Shown piece after piece: positions 1 to 6,819 of a DNA stretch of 24,564 nucleotides. Both the position numbers and the translations under genes were made by a program. This DNA comes from a virus. The notes beneath the pieces are model-generated. The model was given only the letters and a program-made list of their open reading frames with translations, ran no database searches and was not told the origin of the DNA. Location: the IMG/VR virus record IMGVR_UViG_3300013126_000233, positions 1-24,564 of that record; one strand, 5' to 3'. Positions within the stretch are counted from its first letter, which is position 1, and the number at the start of each line of letters is the position of its first letter.

Positions 1-413
1 TGTCCTTTTTCCGTGATCCTGTAGTGCTGGAACGGCGGGAAGTTGACCTTGGTGTGATGGTCCGCCCGTGTTTTGGGATTCTTCTTCCTCTCGCTGTCCG
101 TGGTGATGTGGTCAAACGTCATCACCCTGAACACCAGATCAGTTTTTTTAACTTTCCTGGGTGATACTTCATAGTCACTCATTTTAATTCTCTTATTGCC
201 CAGTTTCTTTGCGGCCTCCCAGGCCTGTGCCGTGAGACGCTTGGCCTGTATCTTCCTGGCTCGGGCTATGTTGGCGCCGTTGATCTTCTTGATATCAGTG
301 ACGATCATGTCGTACTGCCCGTCCTCGGAGTTGACGTAAGAGGAATAGCTGTTCTTGCTCTTGTGTATCTCCGCCAGCAGATCGCGGTTATTTAGATAAT
401 TCACCCTTTTCAT
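1..413 (-). CDS. Unrecognised phage protein, 3' end outside window
   Basis: An open frame reads leftward from an ATG at 413-411 for 137 codons and leaves the window, so the C-terminus is missing. An AAGGA ribosome site lies about seven bases upstream of the ATG, which supports this start. The product begins MKRVNYLNNRDLLAEIHKSK and is basic and hydrophilic, with no signal peptide or membrane segment. Residues 94-130 carry a block with FRVMTFDHI, KKNPKTRADHH and VNFPPFQHY that looks strongly constrained and rich in His and aromatic residues. I have a vague memory of similar hypothetical proteins in marine T4-like phages, but I cannot name a function. It is transcribed away from the virion genes and has a sigma70-like rather than a late promoter, so it may be expressed earlier in infection than the rest of the window (inference). 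It is somewhat more GC-rich than the genes to its right. Confidence 0.8.
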   Translation of the reverse strand, partial: MKRVNYLNNRDLLAEIHKSKNSYSSYVNSEDGQYDMIVTDIKKINGANIARARKIQAKRLTAQAWEAAKKLGNKRIKMSDYEVSPRKVKKTDLVFRVMTFDHITTDSERKKNPKTRADHHTKVNFPPFQHYRITEKG

Positions 414-453
414 AAAAATTCCTTATTTTAGTTGATTGCCGTGCTGCCCGGAG

Positions 454-482
454 ATTATAAAGTGCGCCTATTATGATGCCTA
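454..482 (-). promoter_or_regulatory. Sigma70-like promoter for the leftward gene
   Basis: Read on the minus strand, TATAAT (plus 454-459) is a perfect -10 box. TAGGCA (plus 477-482, four of six matches to TTGACA) lies upstream with a 17-base spacer. Transcription would start near 447 and give a leader of roughly 35 bases before the ATG at 413. The -35 hexamer shares two bases with the rightward late promoter box at 481-488. This is prediction from sequence only. Confidence 0.5.
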
Positions 483-488
483 TAAATA
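481..488 (+). promoter_or_regulatory. T4-type late promoter box TATAAATA
   Basis: The octamer TATAAATA is the exact T4 late promoter consensus, which in T4 is recognised by the phage sigma factor gp55 with the sliding clamp and gp33. It lies 59 bases before the ATG at 548, in the only sizeable spacer left of the structural genes, and faces them. It would start a late transcript near 494-496 covering the genes from 548 to 6766. No -35 element is expected for this promoter class. Confidence 0.8.
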
Positions 489-547
489 TTGTTCAAGTAT
501 ACTGAATTTTATATGGAAAAACAACCTATTAATAAGCAGGAATCAAG

Positions 548-1429
548 ATGGGAATATTAGACACAGCGGGTAAGGTACTGGGCACAGTGGGTGCGATAGG
601 AAATGTGATTTCCACAAACCCCACACTGGGACGGCTATTTGGCGCGGGCTTGAGCAAGGGCGCAGAAGCCAATGACAAATTGCGTGCCTCCGCTAGATTT
701 TCCACACGGAACGGACAGACAGATTATAGGGTCAGGGTAGTTTTGCCTCCAAAGAGTGATCTCTGGAGCGATTTTTTTGGAGTTTATAAGGCCACAGTTG
801 ATTCAGGCGAAGGTCGCGCAACCAACAGCGTGCTGGAACCACTAGGCAATGCGGGGGGAGTGATATTTCCTTTGACGCCATCCATAATCATTCAACATTC
901 GGCCAGCTACACACCACTTAACATGCCACACAGCAATTATCCTCACTATGCATACGGACACAGCGAGGCCCCATCTTTCACAGTCAGCGCAGAATTTCCT
1001 GTGCAAAATGAGGAAGATGCCAGATACTGGGTGGCAATGTTGCATTTCTTTAGATCGGTAACCAAGATGTTCTTTGGTGGAGATCAAAATGATGGGCTCA
1101 AAGGCAACCCGCCGCCGATATTGCATCTGTCAGGATATGGCGATTATGTTTTCAACAACGTGCCAGTGGTAGTCACAAACTTCAACATAGATCTTAGGGC
1201 AGACGTGGACTACATTTGTACTTCGCAGAATACAGCAGGCAGGAACAATATCAATCCAAGGGTGGTTGTGAACACCGATGAGAATAAAACATGGGCTCCA
1301 ACTTTGAGTTTGGTGACCGTGCAATTGCAACCAATATATTCAAGAGATTCTGTGAAAAAATTCTCAATGAAGGATTTTGTCAACGGCAGGCTCAACGGCA
1401 AAGGCGAAAGGGGAATAGGTTACATCTAA
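548..1429 (+). CDS. Baseplate/tail-tube cap-like structural protein (gp48/gp54-type candidate)
   Basis: This 293-residue protein has no signal peptide. Its first 40 residues are Gly/Ala-rich and possibly helical. The core has a pattern I associate with a conserved marine T4-like virion protein: HSNYPHYAYGHSE (128-140), HFFRSVTKMFFGG (166-178), PPPILHLSGYGDYVFNNVPVVV (188-209), DVDYI (219-223) and a C-terminal PIYSR motif. Position immediately before gp53 and the hub genes suggests a baseplate or tube-initiation role, probably the gp48 tube cap or the related gp54. That assignment rests on context and memory, not on a diagnostic motif. The ATG at 548 follows AGGA at 538-541. It is the first gene after the late promoter at 481, and its stop overlaps the next start as TAATG. 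It could instead be another virion protein of the hub/tube junction. Confidence 0.7.
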   Translation: MGILDTAGKVLGTVGAIGNVISTNPTLGRLFGAGLSKGAEANDKLRASARFSTRNGQTDYRVRVVLPPKSDLWSDFFGVYKATVDSGEGRATNSVLEPLGNAGGVIFPLTPSIIIQHSASYTPLNMPHSNYPHYAYGHSEAPSFTVSAEFPVQNEEDARYWVAMLHFFRSVTKMFFGGDQNDGLKGNPPPILHLSGYGDYVFNNVPVVVTNFNIDLRADVDYICTSQNTAGRNNINPRVVVNTDENKTWAPTLSLVTVQLQPIYSRDSVKKFSMKDFVNGRLNGKGERGIGYI

Positions 1430-1728
1430 TGGCCACTTACAGCAACACAAGTCCCTATTTCAATACCACGCAGAACAACATCAGCCTTGATCTCTTACAG
1501 CCCAGGACCATTACCGCAGAGCTGGATGATGTCTCCTACACTATTGACCGGATATATGCTTATAGACCAGACCTTTTGGCCTATGACTTGTATGGCACCC
1601 CTCGCTTGTGGTGGGTCTTCGCGCAGAGGAATCCCAACTCCATTGAAGACCCAATTTATGATTTCTCGCCGGGAAAAATAATTCAATTGCCAAAATTGAG
1701 CAATCTAAAAAACGATCTAGGTTTTTAA
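1429..1728 (+). CDS. 53: Baseplate wedge subunit gp53
   Basis: The 99-residue product matches the gp53 family pattern: YTIDRIYAYRPDLLAYDLYG (37-56), LWWVFAQRNPN (60-70), IEDPIYDF (72-79) and a closing GKIIQLP (82-88). In T4, gp53 joins wedges around the hub during baseplate assembly. The frame is open upstream to 1291, but the ATG at 1429 is preferred because it overlaps the preceding stop as TAATG, an AGG lies nine bases upstream, and the family pattern begins just after it. The extra upstream codons would overlap the previous gene by 139 bases. At 99 residues it is about half the length of T4 gp53 (196 aa) and appears reduced to the core domain. It is followed after two bases by the hub candidate. 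Confidence 0.88.
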   Translation: MATYSNTSPYFNTTQNNISLDLLQPRTITAELDDVSYTIDRIYAYRPDLLAYDLYGTPRLWWVFAQRNPNSIEDPIYDFSPGKIIQLPKLSNLKNDLGF

Positions 1729-1730
1729 AA

Positions 1731-3860
1731 ATGGCCAACTACGGATTTGATATCAACATCGCCAAGGAGCTGGCAGGTGAATATGAAAAGGCCACAAACA
1801 CCACCAGGAAGATAGTCCTTGATTCACTTGAAAAAAATCAGCTTCATCAGTTTGCCTCGTACAACTACATCTTTACTTTGAGTGGGTTGAAAGAGTCAGA
1901 AATTAGGAATCCTGTATCCTTCATGACTTCAGCGCCACATGACGTCATAGCCAAGTCGGGAGGAATAGGTAATCCCGCACAAGGGAGCTCTCCGGTTCAA
2001 GAGGAGATAAGAACACTGCTCAACGACAGAGAGCAAGCCAGCATTGATAGGGCCAAGACTATTTTGAGTCAAGGCAGGGATATATATTTTGAAAGCGTCA
2101 ACATAGATTCAATACATGGATTTAATTCTGAGAGACGCACAGGATCAGTGACAAAGATAACCATGAGGTTGAATGAACCATCAGGGGTGACCATTCTTGA
2201 AAAACTTAAGGCCGCGGCCAACAATAGCGGATACAAGGACCATATAAGCGCTCCCTACCTGCTTACCTTGCAATTTAGGGGCTTTGATGAGCAGGGCAGG
2301 ATAATGACCGCAGATGCGCAAGCGACCAAAAGACATATCCCAATAAAGATAGTCAAAATGGGGATAAAAGTCAACACCGCGGGCGCCACTTATGATCTTG
2401 ATTGCATAGCATACAATGAGGCTCCTTATCTAAACAGGTACAATTACATCAGGACTAACATGCAGCTTACTGGAGCTGCCAACGGACTTAGGAGTTTCTT
2501 GCAAGATTTCACTAATAAATTAAATAAAATGACAGAGGACGAGGCCGATAGGAAAGTATTCACCAAAGGGATGCAGGACACCTATCAAATAACAGTACAC
2601 CCTTCATTTGCTGACGTGCCATTGAAAGTAGGAGCGGACCAAGTGAAAAATAGCAAGGCGGTAGCTTTAAATGACTATGAGGTTGATCCAGACACCACCT
2701 TCCTACGTCAACGTGAACAGGAATCCACAGCATACAAGTTCAATGTGGCCGGGGAGATCAACACCAACACCGCTATCATAAAAGTACTTGAAGAGGCAAT
2801 GACCAGCCTGCAGCCAGTACAAGAAGTATGGAAGGATTGGTTCCAAAAGACCACGGGAAATCTTAGGGGAAAAAATGGCAAGGATATATTGACCAATGTT
2901 GACATAGCAGGACTAAGCAATGATGATTTTACAGTTAAATGGTTCAAGATAAAAGCTAGCCTAGAAACCGATGTTAAAAGGTTTGACAAAGTGACTAAAG
3001 CACACCCAAAAACAATAAAATATCACATAGAACCTTATGACCTACATATTTTTAGGCTGGTGAGACCAGGACTGTCTTTGGGCGGCCAAAGTCAGGTGAA
3101 AGTCAAAAAGCTGTATGATTACATATTCACTGGGAACAACACAGACATAATCGATCTGGACATCAATTATAAGGTTGCCTGGTATGTGACCAAGCTGTCA
3201 CCAGTAAATCCACACAACAAAGACAGGATAGGATTTGAGGAGGATGTGGCGTTGTTATCACAGATTGGAGCAGAAGATCAAATCGAAGATCTATTGCCAA
3301 CACAGTCAGCTCCTGGATCTGTCCGCAGCACACGCTCTGGGTTGTTTGCCACGGAATTAAAACAAGACGTTGACCAGTTCATGGATGTGCTGACCAATCC
3401 CACTGCAGACATGGTTAAGGTTCAATTGAAGATCATTGGTGATCCATCATGGATAGGAGTGAGCCAATTCCTGCCTGTGAATATCGATCAGACCAACACA
3501 GGTGTGGGCACAGACAAAAATATTAAAGATTTAGGATTCGTTGGACAATGGAGTGACAAGCACAAAGCCTACAACACAGACATAGCCGACCCTATAATAA
3601 GATTGAATTTTAAAATGCCAGCCGATCTAGATGATACCAAAGGTGTGTATGAACTTGGCAGAACTCAAAGTGCCATCTTTTCCGGACTGTATCAGGTTTA
3701 TAAGGTCGAGAGCAATTTCCATAATGGCGCTTTCACACAGACGCTGCACATGACCAGGTTTAACAATCAATCGGACACTGCTAAGACGCAATCACTCACG
3801 GAGACATATTATATTTTTCCAGATGGCAGAACTGTACCGATTGCAACTGCGGAGATGTAA
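1731..3860 (+). CDS. Virion structural protein, baseplate hub candidate (gp27-position)
   Basis: This is a 709-residue soluble protein with no signal peptide, membrane helix or catalytic motif that I recognise. Notable segments are SYNYIFTLSGLKESEI (43-58), YDYIFTGNNTDIIDLDINYK (about 462-481) and VYKVESNFHNGAFTQTL near residues 656-672. The last resembles the closing strand of hub/tube-type domains in contractile tails (FxxGxFxQTL). I recall similar proteins annotated only as structural in marine T4-like phages. The location between gp53 and the gp5 spike gene, and the close coupling to gp5 through a TAATG overlap at 3858-3862, suggest the hub partner that carries gp5 (the job of gp27 in T4). 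That role is inference. The ATG at 1731 follows the gp53 stop by two bases, with AGG nine bases upstream. Arg codons here are mostly AGG. Confidence 0.72.
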   Translation: MANYGFDINIAKELAGEYEKATNTTRKIVLDSLEKNQLHQFASYNYIFTLSGLKESEIRNPVSFMTSAPHDVIAKSGGIGNPAQGSSPVQEEIRTLLNDREQASIDRAKTILSQGRDIYFESVNIDSIHGFNSERRTGSVTKITMRLNEPSGVTILEKLKAAANNSGYKDHISAPYLLTLQFRGFDEQGRIMTADAQATKRHIPIKIVKMGIKVNTAGATYDLDCIAYNEAPYLNRYNYIRTNMQLTGAANGLRSFLQDFTNKLNKMTEDEADRKVFTKGMQDTYQITVHPSFADVPLKVGADQVKNSKAVALNDYEVDPDTTFLRQREQESTAYKFNVAGEINTNTAIIKVLEEAMTSLQPVQEVWKDWFQKTTGNLRGKNGKDILTNVDIAGLSNDDFTVKWFKIKASLETDVKRFDKVTKAHPKTIKYHIEPYDLHIFRLVRPGLSLGGQSQVKVKKLYDYIFTGNNTDIIDLDINYKVAWYVTKLSPVNPHNKDRIGFEEDVALLSQIGAEDQIEDLLPTQSAPGSVRSTRSGLFATELKQDVDQFMDVLTNPTADMVKVQLKIIGDPSWIGVSQFLPVNIDQTNTGVGTDKNIKDLGFVGQWSDKHKAYNTDIADPIIRLNFKMPADLDDTKGVYELGRTQSAIFSGLYQVYKVESNFHNGAFTQTLHMTRFNNQSDTAKTQSLTETYYIFPDGRTVPIATAEM

Positions 3861-6346
3861 TGAGTTTAAAGACACACCTTGGGGGAGATGCAGCCACACC
3901 AGGACTTCCTATAGAAGACGCAAGTTTTGGCGTGGTCGATCCAGGTCCTTACGTGGGAGTGGTCAAATCAAACCAAGATCCATTGCGTATGGGCAGGCTA
4001 GGAGTCTACATAGAATCACTGGCGGGGTACGGGGGATCATCCACAGGAAAATTAGTCACTTGCGAATACCTGGCGCCTTTCTATGGCGCAAAGACAGCCA
4101 GATACTTAGGCGAGAGCGATCCCTACAACTACAAAGCATCACAACATTCATACGGCATGTGGATGGTACCCCCAGATATAGATACCAAGGTCTTGGTGAT
4201 ATTTGCAAAGGGAAAAGCAGATCAGGCATTTTGGATAGGATGCATACAGGAACCACTGACCAACCACATGGTGCCAGGATTAGCGGCCACTGACAGGACG
4301 GGATTACAAGACACAGGGTCAGACGTGGACAGCAAGCAAACCATGTATGGCACAGAAATCCTACCGGCCGGGGAAATTAACAGGGCAACACTGGACGCCA
4401 TAGGCGGCAATGCAGTGGATCCTGTGTTGAAGAAGCCCATACATCCGTTCGCAGAAACGCTGAGGCAGCAGGGATTGATACAAGATGACGTTAGAGGCAC
4501 CACCACTTCCTCTGCCAGGAGAGAAAGCCCAAGCAATGTGTTTGGTATCAGCACCCCAGGACGCAGGGATACCAGTTCTACGCCCAGGAACGTGGGAGTG
4601 GCCAATTCTAAGCATGAAGAAATTATTGACAGGCTGTCTGGCCACACCTTTGTCATGGACGATGGTGACAACATTGGTGACAATCAACTCATAAGGTTAA
4701 GATCCGCCTCAGGGCACCAACTATTGTTGCATGACACCAAGGGAGTTGTATACCTAGCCAATGGGTCAGGAAACGTTTGGATGGAGTTCAGCGCCAACGG
4801 ATCTATTGACATATACTCCGGTGGAGGCGTAAACATCAGATCCAGAGGTGACATGAACTTTCACAGTGACACCAACATCAACATGTTCGCCAGGAAACAG
4901 ATCAAGTTGAGCAGCGTGGGAAAATTAGTCATTGATGGTGGTGCGGTGCAAACATATGCCGACTATGATGTTCAAACACAGGCCAGGTTCGGCAGCATCA
5001 CCACCAAGGCGCCGGAAGGTTCGATAGTTTCATATGCGGCAGAAACCCAATTACACATGGCCACCGGGCAGACACACATAACTGGCAAGCAGGTGCACTT
5101 CAACAGCATAGCCACCAGTCCCAACATCATAGCCACGTACGAAAGGACCATCGCGCAAGATCCCTCAGGCACAGGAACCAAGAGAGAAGCAATACCAGAC
5201 GTCAATCCATCCAACAAGTACACCTATGGTCCTATCAAGGTTGACCAAAATGCCAACATCACCATGTCTGGCATGCGGATCTGTACACACGAGCCATTCC
5301 CGTTCCATTTTGACAAAGTTGTGAGCTTCAAGGGCACTAGCCCCGGTCCTTTGAGCAACGTGCCCGGCACGGCCGAGTTCATAGCTCAGAGAAACAGATT
5401 GAGCGACAATCCAAGTAGGAGATTCATGCAGCTTGCGGCCGACATGCAGCATGAATGTGAAAAAAGAGGATTGGGGCAATTACAATCAGCAGTGAACAAA
5501 GTGTCAAACGTGATCAAGCAGCCCATAGGAGACATACAAACAATACAAAAAGTTTGCAATGAGATTGCCAATGATTATAACAAACTTTATGGTTTGCCCG
5601 ATGGTGGTCCGTTCAATATCTCTGCCATAGCGGAGGGAGTCAGCAGCACCATTCAACAGACAGTGAATGCCTTGACCGGAGGCGTGCAGGATGTCTTGGG
5701 CAAAACACTTTTCATAGATCAAGGAGGACTTCTGTACACAACGGGCAATTTGGCCAAGGCCATATCATCACCACTGAATTTTACTACCGGCGCACTGAGC
5801 ACAGTGAGAGACATTGTGTCCACTTCCGGCAGTGTGTTGGGCGCATTTGGTCAGGTCAAGGATAGATTGTTCGGAGTGGAAGGCATAGATGATCTAGGCC
5901 AGGTTGGTATTGCCAACTCATTCATCGCCGGACCTGGTCCTTTTACAGGAGAAAATATTTTTGGAAATATATTCAAAGCCGGATCGCCAAACGTGGAAGG
6001 TATTTTTTCGGGCTTTGGACAGATACCAGGAATAGGCCAGATACCAGGAATAGGCCAGATACCAGGACTGGGTCAGCTGGCATCACAGATACCCGGATTT
6101 GGAGCAGTCAATCAGGCCCTAGGCACTGTCAACATGGTCAACAGCATCTACAAGTCAGTGATGGGATCTGACATCACTGCAGTGACGGAGATAAGTAGTC
6201 TGGTGACGGGGTTTGGCAGTGCTATAACTTCAGAGATCGCAAGCATAGCCACCAACCTAGGTAGTGTTTTTGGATTTGGAGGTTTTAATCCCGACATAGG
6301 AGGAATTGTTGATGTTGGTTTTGGAGGATTTTCATCACCGTTCTAG
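3860..6346 (+). CDS. 5: Baseplate central spike gp5-like, lacking the lysozyme domain
   Basis: This 828-residue protein has a gp5/VgrG layout. An OB-fold region spans about 31-135, with YVGVVKSNQDPLRMGRLGVY (31-50) and WIGCIQEP (125-132). A linker around 180-240 reads HPFAETLRQQGLIQDDVRGT followed by SARRESPSNVFGISTPGRRD. A beta-helix needle follows at about 253-417, with GHTFVMDD, GHQLLLHD, GNVWMEFSANGSIDIYSGG and short repeating strands. In T4 gp5 a lysozyme of about 170 residues sits between the OB fold and the helix; here the linker is only about 110 residues with no glycosidase pattern, so wall-degrading activity appears absent. After the needle comes a His/Glu motif (CTHEPFPFHFD, 475-485), a helical region (about 510-575) and a hydrophobic Gly-rich tail with tandem QIPGIG units. 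The start overlaps the previous stop as TAATG, with GGAG five bases upstream. Confidence 0.9.
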   Translation: MSLKTHLGGDAATPGLPIEDASFGVVDPGPYVGVVKSNQDPLRMGRLGVYIESLAGYGGSSTGKLVTCEYLAPFYGAKTARYLGESDPYNYKASQHSYGMWMVPPDIDTKVLVIFAKGKADQAFWIGCIQEPLTNHMVPGLAATDRTGLQDTGSDVDSKQTMYGTEILPAGEINRATLDAIGGNAVDPVLKKPIHPFAETLRQQGLIQDDVRGTTTSSARRESPSNVFGISTPGRRDTSSTPRNVGVANSKHEEIIDRLSGHTFVMDDGDNIGDNQLIRLRSASGHQLLLHDTKGVVYLANGSGNVWMEFSANGSIDIYSGGGVNIRSRGDMNFHSDTNINMFARKQIKLSSVGKLVIDGGAVQTYADYDVQTQARFGSITTKAPEGSIVSYAAETQLHMATGQTHITGKQVHFNSIATSPNIIATYERTIAQDPSGTGTKREAIPDVNPSNKYTYGPIKVDQNANITMSGMRICTHEPFPFHFDKVVSFKGTSPGPLSNVPGTAEFIAQRNRLSDNPSRRFMQLAADMQHECEKRGLGQLQSAVNKVSNVIKQPIGDIQTIQKVCNEIANDYNKLYGLPDGGPFNISAIAEGVSSTIQQTVNALTGGVQDVLGKTLFIDQGGLLYTTGNLAKAISSPLNFTTGALSTVRDIVSTSGSVLGAFGQVKDRLFGVEGIDDLGQVGIANSFIAGPGPFTGENIFGNIFKAGSPNVEGIFSGFGQIPGIGQIPGIGQIPGLGQLASQIPGFGAVNQALGTVNMVNSIYKSVMGSDITAVTEISSLVTGFGSAITSEIASIATNLGSVFGFGGFNPDIGGIVDVGFGGFSSPF
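6020..6073 (+). repeat. Three tandem 18-base units in gp5 tail
   Basis: CAGATACCAGGAATAGGC occurs twice without change (6020-6037 and 6038-6055). A third copy (6056-6073) diverges in its last bases. The units are in frame and encode QIPGIG, QIPGIG and QIPGLG. A degenerate SQIPGFG follows 15 bases later. Identical DNA in the first two copies suggests recent slippage or duplication. Confidence 0.95.
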
Positions 6347-6358
6347 GAATTTAAAAAT

Positions 6359-6766
6359 ATGGCATACGTAAATAAAAATTTAAGTGCAAATAAAACACAG
6401 GTGTTCAAGGGATTCAGCTCCAGATCCAGCAACACGAATTTTAAGCTGTATGATTTTGAATTAATTAAACAAGATTTGATCAATAGATTAAGTGTGCGCA
6501 AGGGAGAAAGGGTGGAAAATCCCGAATTCGGAACCATAATTTACGGGCTTATATTTGAGCCCATGACCGATGCAGTGAAACAAGCGGTTGCCGACGACAT
6601 TTCTGAAAATCTCAACGCAGATCCCAGGCTCAGCACCAAGGAAATCATAGTAAGCGAGACAGAGCATGGCATATCCGTGCAGGCCACCATAGAATACGTG
6701 CCTTACAACATCACAGAGAAATTGATATTCAGTTTTGACGAAAACGCTGCTTTGCGCCTTTCTTAA
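6359..6766 (+). CDS. 25: Baseplate wedge subunit gp25
   Basis: The 135-residue product belongs to the gp25 family of contractile injection systems (phage tails, type VI secretion TssE). The signature RVENPEFGTIIYGLIFEP (51-68), followed by Met-Thr-Asp, is the conserved stretch of this family, and YDFELIKQDLINRL (31-44) is the usual lead-in helix. Length is close to T4 gp25 (132 aa). gp25 anchors the first sheath layer to the gp6/gp7/gp53 wedge core. The ATG at 6359 has AGGA at 6345-6348, partly overlapping the gp5 stop, so translation of the two may be linked. It is probably the last gene of the unit started at the 481 promoter, though no terminator is visible and read-through into gp6 is likely. 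Confidence 0.93.
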   Translation: MAYVNKNLSANKTQVFKGFSSRSSNTNFKLYDFELIKQDLINRLSVRKGERVENPEFGTIIYGLIFEPMTDAVKQAVADDISENLNADPRLSTKEIIVSETEHGISVQATIEYVPYNITEKLIFSFDENAALRLS

Positions 6767-6786
6767 TCTACGCACATAATAATATC

Positions 6787-6794
6787 TATAAATA
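6787..6794 (+). promoter_or_regulatory. T4-type late promoter box TATAAATA
   Basis: A second exact TATAAATA box lies in the 53-base gap between gp25 and gp6, 25 bases before the gp6 ATG. In T4 a late transcript starts about five to seven bases after the box, so the leader here would be only about 20 bases. It would drive gp6 and the giant gene after it. Confidence 0.78.
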
Positions 6795-6814
6795 TCCGTG
6801 TATTAAACACAGAT
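6794..6814 (+). promoter_or_regulatory. Possible leader hairpin before gp6
   Basis: ATCCGTGT (6794-6801) can pair with ACACAGAT (6807-6814) with one C/A mismatch, leaving the loop ATTAA. It is AT-rich and weak. The 5' arm lies across the expected late start site, so only read-through transcripts from upstream would contain the full stem. The 3' arm lies where the ribosome would bind before the ATG at 6820, and there is no clear Shine-Dalgarno sequence there. Confidence 0.35.
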
Positions 6815-6819
6815 AAAAA

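Noticed and set aside
1291-1428. Possible 46-codon N-terminal extension of gp53
   Set aside because: It would overlap the preceding gene by 139 bases in another frame; the TAATG junction and the family pattern support the ATG at 1429.
3823-4293. Arg-rich open frame of 156 codons overlapping the start of gp5 in another frame
   Set aside because: It lies over the strongly recognised OB-fold region of gp5, has no ribosome site of its own, and its Arg/Ser/Gly-rich product looks like out-of-frame translation.
4280-4616. Tail lysozyme domain expected inside gp5
   Set aside because: The stretch between OB fold and beta-helix is about 110 residues of linker-like sequence with no lysozyme-type catalytic pattern.
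4222-4683. Minus-strand open frame of 153 codons opposite gp5
   Set aside because: It is opposite a well-supported gene, has no promoter or ribosome site, and its composition is typical of antisense translation.
6767-6819. Rho-independent terminator between gp25 and gp6
   Set aside because: The only stem is weak, AT-rich and followed by A residues rather than a T run on the coding strand, so it fits a leader structure better than a terminator.
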